Of a stretch of 64,000 nucleotides of DNA, positions 9,203 to 20,121 are shown in pieces (positions within the stretch are counted from its first letter, which is position 1; every line of letters begins with the position of its first letter). The stretch is from contig NZ_VFPG01000001.1 of NCBI RefSeq assembly GCF_006716565.1, forward strand, positions 1,240,001 to 1,304,000. The letters run 5' to 3'. This DNA is from Nocardia bhagyanarayanae (lineage in GTDB: Bacteria > Actinomycetota > Actinomycetes > Mycobacteriales > Mycobacteriaceae). The notes under the pieces are model-generated. The model was not told the origin of the DNA and did not search any database. It saw nothing but the letters and a program-made list of their open reading frames with translations. The position numbers and the translations under genes are program-made.

Positions 9203-12200
9203 TCAGAACACCCGCATGTCGCCCGGCGACCACATGCCGGAACGGTTCGCCGTCCCGGTCTCCAGGCGGGCGGGCTTGGCATTCGGGTCGTACTGGTCGT
9301 AGCGCTCCAGCGAACCCCAGTCGCGCGCCCAGTCGTCCTTCAGGTAGGTCGGCAGGGTGGTCGACTTGGCCAGCATCTGCGCGAAACCGAGCGGGCCGCC
9401 GAATTCCTCGGCCTGCCAGGTGTTCGTGGAGCTGATGGCCAGCGGCCGGTCCGGCAGGATGCGGTACTTCGGCACCTCGGCCACGCCGTTCTCGTGGTAG
9501 AACGGCCGCTGGCACGGGAACTGCAGGCCGACCGCCCAGTCCAGCAGGATCGGCTGCTCGGAACCGAGGAAGTCGTTGAGCGAGTTCAGCTTCGGCATTC
9601 GCGGCGGGGTGAACGCGAGCCACTGGTCACCGATCAGAATCGGGTCGTTGGCGACGATGCGCACCGCGTCGGCGTCCGGCGCGAGTTCGTCCAGCGGCAC
9701 CCGCAGGTTGCGCCAGGACGGGAACGGGCCGATGTCGCGCGGCAGGTACGTGCCGAGCTTCTGCACGCTGCCGTCGGGCTGGCGGCGGCCGTAGTCCACC
9801 GTCAACGACTGGCCGTACTTCATCGAGCCGGTGTCGTCGAAGGAGAGGATGCGTCCGGCGGCCGAGATGACGACCAGCGGTCGGTCGGCCGAGCGCGCGG
9901 GCAGCTCGTACCAGCTCGAGGTCAGGTTGGCGGGCTGCTGCACGCCCTCCTGGTAGCTGCCCATGATCGGCGTGGTCGCCGGGTCGAGTCCGAAGGGCAG
10001 GGCCACGGTGCTGCCGTTGACGCCGAGCGCGCCCTGACCGCCGCCGGTGCCCGCGCTCTCGCCCTCGGCGAAGGCCGCGCCGACCGACTGGGTGGAGGTG
10101 TTGCCGGTACCCGGCTTCACCTCGACACTGTCGGCGGACAGGTCGTCCGGCACGCCGTTGGGATCGAAGCCCACGGGCTTCGCACCCGCCAGCGGGTCGC
10201 CGTTGGCGGGCGGGTCGGCCGGATCGATGATCGGGTTCAGCCGTCCGCCGTTCGGGTCGGACTCCACCAGCACGTCGTTGGCCAGGCCGCACATGTTGCC
10301 GCCGAGCGCGTCGAAGTTGGAGCGCGCCAGCGAGTAGGCCGGGTACTGCGAGTAGGCGCCCTTGGCCAGCGACGCCACCTCCAGCAGCACCATCAAGGCG
10401 GCGACGACGGTCAGCGGGATCGCGGCGAACTTGCGAATCCGCCTGCCGCGCACCGTCTTCGCGGAGGGCTGCGGCTTGGTGTAGTCCTCGCGCAGCGCGA
10501 ACCAGGCGACCAGCGCGAGCGCGAGGCCGAACAGGACGAGCATCAGCGTGTTGGACTGGTAACCGCTCAGCGAGATCTGCTTGTCGAACCACGGCACACC
10601 GAAGCTGGAGACGTACCAGTAGCCGTTGATGCCGGAGAACGCGATCGCCAGCACGAACAGCAGACCCGCGAGGAAGATGGCCCGGTTCTTGCGCGCCCGC
10701 AGCGCACTGGCCGAGACCGCGACGGCGGTGACCGCCGCGAGCGAACCGGCGATGCCCGCGTACGCGCCGAAGTGGTGGGTCCACTTCGTCGGGTTGAACA
10801 TCATGAAGAAGATCGTGCCGAGCACGATGCCCATCAACCGCCAGGTCGGGCCGCTCGCGATGCCGGGCACCCGCCTGCGCCGCAGCAGCACCAGCATCGT
10901 GGTGAACAGGCACAGCAGCATGACGAGGAAGGCGAAGCGGCGCGACAGCGAGCCGTCCACCGTCTCCACGAACAGGTAGTAGTAGCGCAGGTAGTCCTCG
11001 TACCAGGCCAGGTTCGGGCCGGTCGCCTGGCGCACCCGGTTCGCTTCCTGGATGCCCGCGAAGGTCTGATCGCTGTAGACCACCGTCAACACGAGCACGC
11101 CCGCCGCCGCGATCGGCGCGAGCAGCGGCAGCGTGCCGTGTTCGCGGTGACGGCGCACCACGATCCACACCAGCGGCCGGATACCGGCGAGCAGCGCCGC
11201 GACGCACATCAGACCGGTCGGCGCGGCCGCCAGCGTGAAGGCCGCGATCAGCACCGCCGCCGCGGCGGGCAGCAGGCGTCCGGTCGCGATGGCGCGCTCG
11301 ATGGAGACCCAGGTCAGCAGCGCGCCGAGCGCGACGATCGGCTCCGAGCGCAGGCCGTTGTCGAACGGCAGCCAGAAGGCGAGGAACACCAGGCCGCCGG
11401 TCCACAGCGCCACCTTGCTGTGGCGCACGCCGCGCCCGAGGCGCGGCACCACCTCGCGGCTGATCACCATCCAGCAGAGGATGGCGCAGGCCAGCGCGGG
11501 CAGGCGCACCCACGGGCTCGCCGTGGAGATCTCGGCGAACACCTGGATCACGTAGTAGTACCAGCCGAACGGCGCCTCCGGCACGCCGTACCAGCGGAAG
11601 TAGTTGGCCATGTAGCCCGCCTCCGGGGCCACCCGCACCATGCTCAGGATGTAGCCGTCGTCGGAGGTGTTGGCGCCGACGAAGTGCCACAGCAGCAGCG
11701 TGCCGATGACCGCGCCGTCGGCCCAGGTCGGCTTCAGCCAGTTGGCGGGCAGGAAGCGGCGATGCCCGCGGCCGTCGCTGCTGTCCAGGCGGGCCAGCGC
11801 CGCGAGCGCGACGAGGGTGCACAGCACTGCCGCGATCATCGCGATCATCTTGACCAGCGTCGGGCTGGAGCTGAACCGCGTGTCCACGGTCATGTCGAAG
11901 GACAGACCGGCGGGAACCGCGCCCTTCAGATCGGAGAAGACGCCGACCACCTGCGGGCGCAGATCACCGATCAGCTGTCCCTCGACCGGAGCCTGGACGC
12001 TCTCGACGCCGCGTCCGCCCTCGACCGGCTGCTCGACGGTCCTGGTCAGCCCCTCGAACGCGGCGTGGGTGCGCTCGCGATCGGAGGTGATGACGATCGA
12101 GGAGCACTCCCCCATCCGCTCGCGCTCGGCCGACGCGACGACGGCGTTGCGGTCCACCACGTCGACGGACGACTCGGAGACCCGCACGAACATGGCCTCC

Positions 12201-12532
12201 AGCGCCGCCCGGTCGCCCTGCGGCGGCGCGGTGGCCAGCAGCATGCCGCCCTGCGCGGGCAGCGTCGCCACGGTGGAACACGGGATGCTGGCTCGCAGGT
12301 CGGTCGGCACCTGAGACATCAGCGGCGCCTGCACGTTGCCCAGCGTGCCGCCCTGCGGCCACTTCAGCACCGCGGTGGTCTGCTCGACGGGCAGGAACGG
12401 CGTGGCCAGTGCCAGCAGCGCCCCCATCAGCCCGGCCACCAGCGCGATTATGCGCGCCGTCCGAAAATCCTTCGGGCGGACCTCGGGCTCGGCGGGAGGC
12501 TTCGTCAGGACAGCAGTTGCGGCGTCGGACAC
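9203..12532 (-). CDS. embB: Emb-family arabinosyltransferase (GT53), EmbB/EmbC-like
   Basis: A 1,109-residue GT53 enzyme, close to the 1,098 residues of mycobacterial EmbB. It shows the N-terminal helix and lectin-like domain, NTSDDGYI near residue 300, FMMFNPTKWTHHFGAY in the membrane body, and a C-terminal carbohydrate-binding module ending TANRSGMWSPGDMRVF, close to the EmbB ending. The GTG at 12532 (MSDAATAVLTKPP) is preferred over an open extension to 12739, whose sequence is non-coding in look and would run into the cyclophilin gene; TAGCAT stands 8 bases upstream, suggesting a leaderless start. The residue aligned with EmbB Met306 is Phe332. It runs opposite to the other emb gene, unlike the mycobacterial embCAB operon. 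Assignment to EmbB rather than EmbC is tentative. Confidence 0.92.
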   Translation of the reverse strand: MSDAATAVLTKPPAEPEVRPKDFRTARIIALVAGLMGALLALATPFLPVEQTTAVLKWPQGGTLGNVQAPLMSQVPTDLRASIPCSTVATLPAQGGMLLATAPPQGDRAALEAMFVRVSESSVDVVDRNAVVASAERERMGECSSIVITSDRERTHAAFEGLTRTVEQPVEGGRGVESVQAPVEGQLIGDLRPQVVGVFSDLKGAVPAGLSFDMTVDTRFSSSPTLVKMIAMIAAVLCTLVALAALARLDSSDGRGHRRFLPANWLKPTWADGAVIGTLLLWHFVGANTSDDGYILSMVRVAPEAGYMANYFRWYGVPEAPFGWYYYVIQVFAEISTASPWVRLPALACAILCWMVISREVVPRLGRGVRHSKVALWTGGLVFLAFWLPFDNGLRSEPIVALGALLTWVSIERAIATGRLLPAAAAVLIAAFTLAAAPTGLMCVAALLAGIRPLVWIVVRRHREHGTLPLLAPIAAAGVLVLTVVYSDQTFAGIQEANRVRQATGPNLAWYEDYLRYYYLFVETVDGSLSRRFAFLVMLLCLFTTMLVLLRRRRVPGIASGPTWRLMGIVLGTIFFMMFNPTKWTHHFGAYAGIAGSLAAVTAVAVSASALRARKNRAIFLAGLLFVLAIAFSGINGYWYVSSFGVPWFDKQISLSGYQSNTLMLVLFGLALALVAWFALREDYTKPQPSAKTVRGRRIRKFAAIPLTVVAALMVLLEVASLAKGAYSQYPAYSLARSNFDALGGNMCGLANDVLVESDPNGGRLNPIIDPADPPANGDPLAGAKPVGFDPNGVPDDLSADSVEVKPGTGNTSTQSVGAAFAEGESAGTGGGQGALGVNGSTVALPFGLDPATTPIMGSYQEGVQQPANLTSSWYELPARSADRPLVVISAAGRILSFDDTGSMKYGQSLTVDYGRRQPDGSVQKLGTYLPRDIGPFPSWRNLRVPLDELAPDADAVRIVANDPILIGDQWLAFTPPRMPKLNSLNDFLGSEQPILLDWAVGLQFPCQRPFYHENGVAEVPKYRILPDRPLAISSTNTWQAEEFGGPLGFAQMLAKSTTLPTYLKDDWARDWGSLERYDQYDPNAKPARLETGTANRSGMWSPGDMRVF

Positions 12533-12540
12533 GGTTGGCA

Positions 12541-12546
12541 ATGCTA
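12541..12546 (-). promoter_or_regulatory. -10 element (TAGCAT) for the embB-like gene
   Basis: Read on the - strand, TAGCAT ends 8 bases before the GTG start at 12532 and no ribosome site lies between. This fits a promoter giving a leaderless transcript. Confidence 0.4.
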
Positions 12547-12677
12547 GCGGGTAAAGGGACGGCACCGGGTCCCGGAAGCGTGCTGTGAGTTCGCCGAATT
12601 CCGGGCCGGGGTCCTTTTCACCCCGAAAGTCGACCCGACGTGCCGACCCATTACCGGTCGAATGGAAAGGTGTGGGT

Positions 12678-13175
12678 ATGACCAAGGTGAATCTCGAGAC
12701 GAATTTCGGAACGATCGTCCTGGAGCTGGACGCGGACAAGGCGCCGAAGACGGTGCAGAACTTCGTGGATTACGTGAACGCCGGCCACTACAACGGCACG
12801 ATCTTCCACCGCGTGATCCCGAACTTCATGATCCAGGGCGGCGGCTTCGAGCCCAACATGCGCCAGAAGAGCACCAACGCCCCGATCCAGAACGAGGCGA
12901 ACAACGGCCTGAAGAACAACAAGTACACCGTCGCGATGGCCCGCACCAACGACCCGCACTCGGCCACCGCGCAGTTCTTCATCAACGTCGCCGACAACGA
13001 CTTCCTGAACCACTCGGCGCCCACGCCGTCCGGCTGGGGCTACACCGTGTTCGGCGCCGTCGTGGACGGCAACGAGGTGGTCGACAAGATCGCGGGCGTG
13101 GCGACCGGCTCGGCGGGCATGCACCAGGACGTGCCGCTCGACGCGGTCGTCATCAATTCCGCGACCATCGGCTGA
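12678..13175 (+). CDS. Cyclophilin-type peptidyl-prolyl cis-trans isomerase
   Basis: A 165-residue single-domain cyclophilin beginning [18 protein letters not shown]. It has the active-site [15 protein letters not shown] segment (about residues 37-51), the [16 protein letters not shown] segment (about 96-111) and the family's closing [10 protein letters not shown] region. There is no signal peptide, so it is cytoplasmic. It catalyses Xaa-Pro isomerisation in folding proteins. The ATG is preceded by GGAAAGG. It is divergent from the embB-like gene and convergent with accD4, separated by a strong hairpin; its link to envelope synthesis is only positional. Confidence 0.93.
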   Translation: MTKVNLETNFGTIVLELDADKAPKTVQNFVDYVNAGHYNGTIFHRVIPNFMIQGGGFEPNMRQKSTNAPIQNEANNGLKNNKYTVAMARTNDPHSATAQFFINVADNDFLNHSAPTPSGWGYTVFGAVVDGNEVVDKIAGVATGSAGMHQDVPLDAVVINSATIG

Positions 13176-13196
13176 GCACCGATCGAAGGAACGCGA

Positions 13197-13229
13197 ATCG
13201 GGCCGTCTCCCAAGGGAGTACGGCCCGAT
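13197..13229. terminator. Bidirectional hairpin terminator
   Basis: ATCGGGCCGTCTCCC pairs with GGGAGTACGGCCCGAT, a stem of 15 pairs with one bulged base and a 2-base loop; outer CGCGAA/TTCGCG can extend it. It lies between the convergent cyclophilin and accD4 genes. Confidence 0.85.
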
Positions 13230-13246
13230 CCTGGTTCGCGAGGAGA

Positions 13247-14791
13247 TTACAGCGGCAGCAGGTGGTGCTTGCGGGGGTTGCGCTCGAGCTGCTTGTCCTG
13301 CAGCAGCTGCAGGGCGCGGCGGAGCTCCAGGCGAGTGGTCGCCGGCTCGATGACGGCGTCGATGTACCCGCGCTCGGCGGCCACCCACGGCGTCGCCACG
13401 GTCGCGTTGTAGAAGTCGATCATCTGCTGGCGCATCGCGGCGCGCTGTTCCTCCGGCGCGGCCTCGATCTGTCGCGCCCCGATCAGGCTCACCGCGCTCT
13501 CCGCGCCCATCACCGCGATGCGGGCGGTCGGCCAGGCCAGGTTCACGTCGGCGCCGAGCTGCTTGGAGCCCATCACCGCGTAGCCGCCGCCGTAGGACTT
13601 GCGGATCACCACCGTCACCTTGGGGACGGTCGCCTCCACGAAGGAGAACAGGAAGCGGCCGCCGCGCTTGATGACGCCGATCTTCTCCTGTTCCACGCCG
13701 GGCAGGAAGCCGGGCGTGTCGACCACGAAGATCAGCGGGAGTTCGAAGGCGTCGCAGAGGCGGACGAAGTGCGCCGCCTTGTCCGAGGCGCGGGCGTCCA
13801 GCGCGCCCGCGTACACCATCGGCTGGTTGGCGACCACGCCGACGCTGCGACCGTCCACCCTGGCGAATCCGGTGATGACGTTGCGGCCCGCGGTCGCGCC
13901 GATCTCGTGGAAATCGCCGTCGTCGAAGATGCGCAGCAGGATCTCGTGCATGTCGTAGCCCGCGTTGTCGGAGTCGGGCACGATCGAGTTCAGTTCGCGA
14001 TCGGAATCGGTGATTTCCGGCTCCAGGCCGGGGTTCACGATCGGCGCCCGCTCCTGGCAGCTGGTGGGCAGGAAGCCGAGATAGTCGCGCACCCATTGGA
14101 ACGCGGCCTGCTCGTCCTTGGCGACGTGATGGATGTTGCCGTACTCGGCCTGGCTCTGCGCGCCGCCCAGTTCCTCCAGGCTGACTTCCTCGCCGGTGAC
14201 CTCGCGGATCACCTTGGGACCGGTGACGAACATGTACGCCTCTTCGGTCGCCACCACCACGTCGGTGTTGATGGGGGCGTACACCGCGCCGCCCGCGCAC
14301 TTGCCGAGAATCATCGAGACCTGCGGCACCAGGCCGGACAGCGGCTCCTGGCGTCTGCCGAGCTCCGCGTACCAGGCCAGCGAGGTGACCGCCTCCTGAA
14401 CGCGCGCGCCGCCGGAGTCGTTGATGCCGACGACCGGGCAGCCGACCTTGGCGGCGTACTCCATGATGTAGGCGACCTTGCGGCCGAACATCTCGCCGAC
14501 CGACCCGCCGTACACGGTCTGGTCGTGGGAGAACACCGCCACGGGTCTACCGTCCACCAGGCCGTGGCCGGTGACCACGCCGTCGCCGTACAGCGCGGCG
14601 GGATCACCCGGCTTGCGCACCAGGGCCCCGATTTCCACGAAGGTCCCCGGATCGAGCAGCATGTTGATCCGGTCGCGGGCGCTGGGGATGCCTTTCTTGG
14701 CCCGTTTCGCGACCCCCGCTTCACCCGCCGGTTCCTGCGCCAGATCCAGACGTTTCCGCAGGTCGGCGAGTTTCTCGGCAGTAGTGCTCAC
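13247..14791 (-). CDS. accD4: AccD4, acyl-CoA carboxylase beta (carboxyltransferase) subunit
   Basis: A 514-residue carboxyltransferase with the usual two crotonase-like halves. It carries [20 protein letters not shown] (about residues 71-90), the [12 protein letters not shown] oxyanion loop near residue 123, and in the second half [28 protein letters not shown] and [11 protein letters not shown]. With a biotinylated alpha subunit it carboxylates the long acyl chain that Pks13 condenses with the meromycolate. The GTG start overlaps the pks13 stop by 4 bp (GTGA, 14788-14791), so it is the last gene of the fadD32-pks13-accD4 set, as in Rv3799c-Rv3801c. The protein ends [10 protein letters not shown], typical for this subunit. 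Confidence 0.94.
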   Translation of the reverse strand: MSTTAEKLADLRKRLDLAQEPAGEAGVAKRAKKGIPSARDRINMLLDPGTFVEIGALVRKPGDPAALYGDGVVTGHGLVDGRPVAVFSHDQTVYGGSVGEMFGRKVAYIMEYAAKVGCPVVGINDSGGARVQEAVTSLAWYAELGRRQEPLSGLVPQVSMILGKCAGGAVYAPINTDVVVATEEAYMFVTGPKVIREVTGEEVSLEELGGAQSQAEYGNIHHVAKDEQAAFQWVRDYLGFLPTSCQERAPIVNPGLEPEITDSDRELNSIVPDSDNAGYDMHEILLRIFDDGDFHEIGATAGRNVITGFARVDGRSVGVVANQPMVYAGALDARASDKAAHFVRLCDAFELPLIFVVDTPGFLPGVEQEKIGVIKRGGRFLFSFVEATVPKVTVVIRKSYGGGYAVMGSKQLGADVNLAWPTARIAVMGAESAVSLIGARQIEAAPEEQRAAMRQQMIDFYNATVATPWVAAERGYIDAVIEPATTRLELRRALQLLQDKQLERNPRKHHLLPL

Positions 14792-17700
14792 TGTGCGCCT
14801 TTCGCCTCGATTTCCCCGAGCTTCGCGGTCAGGTCGGCACCGATCTTGCCGATCCGCGGCTCGTCGACGATCTGGAGATGGTCACCCGGAATGTGGATGA
14901 CCTCGAGGTTGGGGATGTACTCGTCCCAGCCGCCGTTGGGGCGCCGGTCCGCGTAACGCGGCTCGAGTTCGATCATCCCATCGTGGTAGCGATCGGCGAG
15001 ATAGAGCACCACGTTGCCGTCGTAGCGGGTCGGCGTGGTCTTGGCCAGGTGCCGTCCTTCGATCCAGGAGGTGCGCTGGTGTTCGAGCACACCGCCCGGG
15101 ATCTTGGCGCCGGTCAGCTTGATCAGGTTGGTGACGATCGTGTACTGCTCCTCGTCCGAGGCGTCGGCCAGCTCCATGAGCTGCTCCTCGGGCAGTTCAC
15201 CCTCGATGCCGTAGGTCTTCTTCGCGAATTCCTGGTAGCGCTGGATGCGCCGGACACGCTCGGCGGGGCTGTTGTCCTCCGGCTCGGCCGGGATCGCGAG
15301 GTCGATCAGGCCGACGTAGCGCACGTCGGCGCCTTCCGCGCGCAGCAGCTGACCCACCTTGAGCGCGAAGACCGCGCCGAGCGACCAGCCGTACAGCACG
15401 TAGGGACCGTTGCCCTGGATCTTGCGCAGCTCGGGCAGGTACTGCCGCGCGCGCTCCTCGATATCACCCTCGACCCGCTCGAAGCCGTACATCGGGGTGT
15501 CGGCAGGAAGCCGCTTCAGCAGCGGTTCGTAGACCAGCGTGTTGCCGCCCGACGGGTGGAAGACGAAGACCGGCACGGCATTCGAGCCCTCGGGACGCGG
15601 GCGCAGCGGACGGATGAAGCCTTCGACGTCGGCCCCGCTGTCCTGCAGTCCGCGCACGATATCGGCGAGCTGCTCGATGGTCTCCGAGTCGAGCACGTCG
15701 TCGACGGTGACCTCGGCGCCGACCCGGTCGGTGAGGCGGGCCGCCAGCTTCTCGGCGACCTCCTCCTCCAAGATCGGCAGGGTGTTGAAGATGCCGCCCG
15801 CGGACTTGCCCGTGACGACGGCCCAGCTCGCGTAGGTCAGCCGCTCGGCGGCGTCGCGCGGCGGCACGCCGTCCTCGTCGGCCTGCGACTGCTGCTCGCC
15901 GAAGAGCGCGGCGGCGGCGTCTTCCTCGGGCTCCGCGACCGTCGGCGCCGCGGCCGATTCCGCTTCGGCGACGATCTTTTCCGCCTCGGCCTCGATCGTG
16001 GTGTTCTCGGCGTCGAGCCCCGGCACCGGCGCACCGGCGGCCTGCACCGCGGCGGCCGGGTCCTCGCCAGCCTCCAGGGCGGAGCGCGCCGCGGCGATGA
16101 AGTCGCCGTCCACGGCGATCTCCTCACCCGCGGCCTGCTTGTCGGCCATGGCCTGCACCTCGTCGCGGTGCTCGATGGCATAGCGCAGCACCTTGCCGAC
16201 CTCGTTGAGGTTGGCGTCGCGCACGGCCTGGATCTGCAGCTGCGGGATGTCGAATTCGTACTCGACGCGGTTCTTGATGCGCATGGCCATCAGCGAGTCC
16301 AGACCCAGCTCCATGAGCGGGATCTCCATCGGCAGGTCTTCGACCGCGTAGCCCATCGACTCGGCGACGATGATCGCGAGCCGCTCCTCGATGGTCTGGC
16401 TGCCGTTGGGATCCCAGCGGTCGCCGAAGGTCTCCACGACCTCGGCCGCCGCGACGGTGGCGACCGCGGTCTCGGTAACCGGCTGCGCGACAGCGGTTTC
16501 CGGCAGCGCGGCGCCGGAGGTGACGACGGCCTCGAAGAGCAGGCGGAAGGCGTCGCCCTCCTTGGCGTGCACCTGCACCGACGCGCCGCCGAGGTGCGGG
16601 GTCAGCGTGGTGGTGAGGGTGCCCGCCGCGGGCAGCGCGCCGTGCGGCACGGACGCGCCAAGGGCGACATCGCTGAGCACCTGCGCGGCCGCGGCACGCA
16701 CGAGCGCGGGCAGCTCGGTGACGACGCCCGCCTGGACCTCCCAGACGTGGCGGCCGTCCGGCAGCGCGACGTGCGCGCCAGGGACCTTGGTGTTGCCGCT
16801 GCCGCTGCTGATCTGCGTCTTGGGCCAGTACTCCTTGCGCAGGAACACCGTTCGCGGCACGTCGGCGTAGTCACCGGCGGGCAGCAGCGAGGGCAGGTCG
16901 ACGGCGTGGCCGTGCACGTAGAGCTGGGCCAGCGCGGAGATCACGCCCGCCGACTCGTCTTCCTTGCGCTTGAGCGTCGGGATGAGCTGCGCGTCGTGCA
17001 GCCCGGCGGCGAAGGTGGTGCCCAGAACCTGCATCAGCGCAACGGAATTCGGCGCGAGCTCCAGGAACGTGGTGTGCCCGGAGTCCACCGCGAGCTTCAC
17101 CGCGTTGGTGAAGTACACGCTGTGGCGCATGTTCTTGACCCAGTAGTCCTCGTCGTGGATCGGGTCGTGGCCGGGACGGTAGAACTGCTCCTTGTTCACC
17201 GTCGAGTACAGGCCCGCCTTCATGCGGGTCGGCTCGATACCGGCCAGCTCCGCGGCCAGCTCGCCGAGCAGCGGGTCCATCTGCGAGGTGTGGCCCGCGC
17301 CGCGGGTCTGGAGCACGCGGGCGAACTTGCCCGCCTCCTCGACCTTGGCGACGATCGCCTGCACCTGCTCGGTCGGGCCGCCGATCACCGTGTTGGTCGG
17401 CGCGGCGTACACCGCGACCTCCACGTCGGGGTACTCCGGCAGCATGGCCTCGACGTCGGCGGCGCTCAGCTCGACCAGCGCCATGTTGCGCACGTCGTCG
17501 TCGCTGATCATCTGCTCGCCCTCGCCCATGAGGCGCGAACGGGCGCAGATCACCCGCACCGCGTCCTCGAGCGCGAGACCGCCCGCGATGTAGGCGCCCG
17601 CGACCTCGCCCATCGAATGACCGACGACGGCGGTGGGCTCGGCGCCGTGCGCGCGCAGCAGCGCGGCCAGACCGATCTGGATGGTGAAGATGCCGACCTG

Positions 17701-20010
17701 CGAGGTGCCGACGTTGTAGTCCTGGGCGTCGTCCAGGATCATCTCGCGAATCGAGTAACCGGCCTCGTCCTGTACCAGTTCGTCGACCTGGTCGACGGTG
17801 GCGCGGAAGATCGCGTTCTCCAGGTAGAGCTGCTTGCCCATCTTGCGGTGCTGCGCGCCGAATCCGGCGAGCACCCAGACGGGGCCCTGCGCGGCGGGGG
17901 CGTCGGCGGTGAACACGCCGTTGCCCGGCTTGCCCGCGGCGATCGCGCGCAGACCGGCGACGGCCTCCTCGTGCGTCTTGGCGATCACGACGCCGCGCGA
18001 ACGCCAGTGGCTGCGCTTGGCCAGCGAACGGGCCACGTCCGCGAGCGGGACGTCGCGACCGGCGTCGGACTCCAGCCAGTCGGCGAGCACCGCGGCGGCG
18101 CGCTTACGGCGCGAGGGCAGGTAGCCGGACACCGCGAGGATCACCGGCAGCGGCTCTTCGCGGTCGGTCGACCATTCGGCGGACGCTTCGGCGGCTTCGA
18201 CCTCGGCGTTCTCCGCCTCGGCCGCGGCGACGATCTCGGTGGCCTCGGCGACCACGTCGGTGTTCTCGTCGTCCAGGTTCGCGGCGGGAGCCTCGGCGGG
18301 CGCGGCCGCGGTGGGCACGTACTCCTGAAGCACGACGTGGGCGTTGGTGCCGCCGAAGCCGAAGCCGGAGATGCCGACGGTGGCGACGCCGCTGTAGCGC
18401 GGGAACTCGGTCGGCTCGTCGACGACCTTCAGCCGCGCCTGCTCGAACGGGATGAACGGGCTCGGGCCCGCGTAGTTGATGTTCGGCGGAATGACGTTGT
18501 GCTGGAACGCCATCACGACCTTGGCGAGGGCGGGCGCGCCCGCGCCGGATTCCAAGTGGCCGAAGTTGGTCTTCACCGAACCGAGGAGCGCGGGCTTGTC
18601 GGCATCGCGTCCGCGACCGATCACCCGGCCGAGCGCGTCGGCCTCGATGGGATCGCCGATCGGGGTGCCGGTGCCGTGCGCCTCGATGTAGTCGACGGTG
18701 GAGGGCTTGATGCCCGCGTCGCGGTAGGCGGCGCGCAGCACGTCGGCCTGCGCATCCGGGTTCGGCGCGAACAAACCGTTGGAGCGGCCGTCGCTGTTGA
18801 CCGCGGACCCCTTGATCACGGCATAGATCTTGTCGCCGTCGCGCTCGGCGTCGACCAGGCGCTTGAGCACGACCAGACCGGCGCCCTCGGAGCGAACCAT
18901 GCCGTCGGCGTCGGAGGAGAACGCCTTGATCCGGCCGTCCTTGGCGACCGCGCCGTTCTTCTCGAAGCCGAGCGTGGCGACCGGGGCCAGGATCATGTTC
19001 ACGCCACCGGCAAGCGCCAGGTCGGCGTCTCCGTCACGCAGCGCGCGCACGGCCTGGTGCACGGCGACGATCGTGGACGAGCACGCCGTGTCGACTGTGA
19101 CCGAGGGACCACGGAAGTCGAAGAAGTAGGAGACCCGGTTGGCGATGATGCCGGTCGACGCGCCGAGCAGCGCGTAGGCCTCCGCCGAGATGGGCAGATT
19201 CGGGTCGCGATCACCGAGGCCGAGCGCGGCGATCAGCTGGAAGTCCTGGGTGGACGAGCCGATGAACATGCCGACCGACTCACCCTTGAGCTCGCTGGCC
19301 GGAATCCTGGCGTGCTCCAGCGCTTCCCAGGTGAGCTCCATCATCAGGCGCTGCTGCGGGTCGACCCGCTCGACCTCGATCGGGGACATCGCAAAGAACT
19401 CCGCGTCGAAGCCCTTGACCACGTCCTGGTCCAGGTAGCCGCCGCGGGTGTTGCTCTCCTCGACGATCTTCGCGATGTTCGGGCTGGCGGTGAACTCAGA
19501 CCAACGGCCCTCCGGCAGTTCCCGGATCGCGTCGCCGCGATTCATCAGGAACTCCCAGGTCGACTCCGGGGTATCGCCCGCGCCGGGCAGCCGGGTGGAA
19601 AGACCGACGATCGCGATGTCGTGCGCCTCGCCCGGGGTGTAACCGGCGGTGTAGAAAGCGTCGTCCGCCGACTCCTCGGGCGCCTCGGGCTCACCGTGCA
19701 CGATGACCTCGGCCAGCGACGCGATGGTCGGGTGCTTGTAGACGACGGTCGCGTTCAGCACGACGCCGGTGAGTTCCTCGATGTCGCCGCCGAGGGCGAG
19801 GGCATCGCGCGAGGCGAGCCCGAATTCCTCCATCGGCCGATCCACCGTGATCTGCTCGATCGGCTGCCCGGTCGCGTCGGCGACCCAGCGGCGCAACCAC
19901 TCTCGCAGTTCGGCCACCGAGATGTCCGTGGCAGCAGGAGCGGCCGTGCCTTCCGTGGCGGCGGACGCGGTTTCGGTCGTCTGGGTGGGCGTGCCCTCGT
20001 TGTCAGCCAT
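14788..20010 (-). CDS. pks13: Pks13, mycolic acid condensing polyketide synthase
   Basis: A 1,740-residue type I synthase that joins the meromycolyl chain and the carboxylated alkyl chain into the alpha-alkyl beta-keto acid. Domains in order: N-terminal carrier (FGLASRDAL, Ser68), ketosynthase (DTACSS Cys310, EAHGTGT His445, NFGHLESG His485), acyltransferase ([11 protein letters not shown], Ser799), C-terminal carrier ([10 protein letters not shown], about residue 1240), and thioesterase (GWSLGAV Ser1543, Asp about 1570, His about 1711). No reductive domains are present, as in the family. Two acidic Ala/Glu-rich linkers flank the acyltransferase and the second carrier. The ATG at 20010 has GAGGAA just upstream; a TTG one codon earlier is also possible. 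It is coupled to accD4. Confidence 0.96.
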   Translation of the reverse strand: MADNEGTPTQTTETASAATEGTAAPAATDISVAELREWLRRWVADATGQPIEQITVDRPMEEFGLASRDALALGGDIEELTGVVLNATVVYKHPTIASLAEVIVHGEPEAPEESADDAFYTAGYTPGEAHDIAIVGLSTRLPGAGDTPESTWEFLMNRGDAIRELPEGRWSEFTASPNIAKIVEESNTRGGYLDQDVVKGFDAEFFAMSPIEVERVDPQQRLMMELTWEALEHARIPASELKGESVGMFIGSSTQDFQLIAALGLGDRDPNLPISAEAYALLGASTGIIANRVSYFFDFRGPSVTVDTACSSTIVAVHQAVRALRDGDADLALAGGVNMILAPVATLGFEKNGAVAKDGRIKAFSSDADGMVRSEGAGLVVLKRLVDAERDGDKIYAVIKGSAVNSDGRSNGLFAPNPDAQADVLRAAYRDAGIKPSTVDYIEAHGTGTPIGDPIEADALGRVIGRGRDADKPALLGSVKTNFGHLESGAGAPALAKVVMAFQHNVIPPNINYAGPSPFIPFEQARLKVVDEPTEFPRYSGVATVGISGFGFGGTNAHVVLQEYVPTAAAPAEAPAANLDDENTDVVAEATEIVAAAEAENAEVEAAEASAEWSTDREEPLPVILAVSGYLPSRRKRAAAVLADWLESDAGRDVPLADVARSLAKRSHWRSRGVVIAKTHEEAVAGLRAIAAGKPGNGVFTADAPAAQGPVWVLAGFGAQHRKMGKQLYLENAIFRATVDQVDELVQDEAGYSIREMILDDAQDYNVGTSQVGIFTIQIGLAALLRAHGAEPTAVVGHSMGEVAGAYIAGGLALEDAVRVICARSRLMGEGEQMISDDDVRNMALVELSAADVEAMLPEYPDVEVAVYAAPTNTVIGGPTEQVQAIVAKVEEAGKFARVLQTRGAGHTSQMDPLLGELAAELAGIEPTRMKAGLYSTVNKEQFYRPGHDPIHDEDYWVKNMRHSVYFTNAVKLAVDSGHTTFLELAPNSVALMQVLGTTFAAGLHDAQLIPTLKRKEDESAGVISALAQLYVHGHAVDLPSLLPAGDYADVPRTVFLRKEYWPKTQISSGSGNTKVPGAHVALPDGRHVWEVQAGVVTELPALVRAAAAQVLSDVALGASVPHGALPAAGTLTTTLTPHLGGASVQVHAKEGDAFRLLFEAVVTSGAALPETAVAQPVTETAVATVAAAEVVETFGDRWDPNGSQTIEERLAIIVAESMGYAVEDLPMEIPLMELGLDSLMAMRIKNRVEYEFDIPQLQIQAVRDANLNEVGKVLRYAIEHRDEVQAMADKQAAGEEIAVDGDFIAAARSALEAGEDPAAAVQAAGAPVPGLDAENTTIEAEAEKIVAEAESAAAPTVAEPEEDAAAALFGEQQSQADEDGVPPRDAAERLTYASWAVVTGKSAGGIFNTLPILEEEVAEKLAARLTDRVGAEVTVDDVLDSETIEQLADIVRGLQDSGADVEGFIRPLRPRPEGSNAVPVFVFHPSGGNTLVYEPLLKRLPADTPMYGFERVEGDIEERARQYLPELRKIQGNGPYVLYGWSLGAVFALKVGQLLRAEGADVRYVGLIDLAIPAEPEDNSPAERVRRIQRYQEFAKKTYGIEGELPEEQLMELADASDEEQYTIVTNLIKLTGAKIPGGVLEHQRTSWIEGRHLAKTTPTRYDGNVVLYLADRYHDGMIELEPRYADRRPNGGWDEYIPNLEVIHIPGDHLQIVDEPRIGKIGADLTAKLGEIEAKGAQ

Positions 20011-20056
20011 CAATTCCTCAAGCTACCTGTCTGCGTAACCGGGCGCGCCGTGAATT

Positions 20057-20091
20057 GACGCTCGGCGTGGATGAGATCCGCGCCGAGCGTC
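20057..20091 (-). terminator. Hairpin between fadD32 and pks13 (terminator or attenuator)
   Basis: GACGCTCGGCG (20057-20067) pairs perfectly with CGCCGAGCGTC (20081-20091), with a 13-base loop. It lies 31 bp past the fadD32 stop and 47 bp before the pks13 start, both on the - strand, so it could lower readthrough into pks13. Confidence 0.6.
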
Positions 20092-20121
20092 GCTGGTCGG
20101 CCTCTAGCTCACCCTGGGCTA

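Noticed and set aside
9161..12547. 1,128-codon open frame on + opposite the embB-like gene
   Set aside because: Antisense shadow with compositionally biased translation; the - strand frame has all GT53 motifs.
14878..20058. 1,726-codon open frame on + opposite pks13
   Set aside because: Shadow frame; pks13 domains on the - strand account for the whole stretch.
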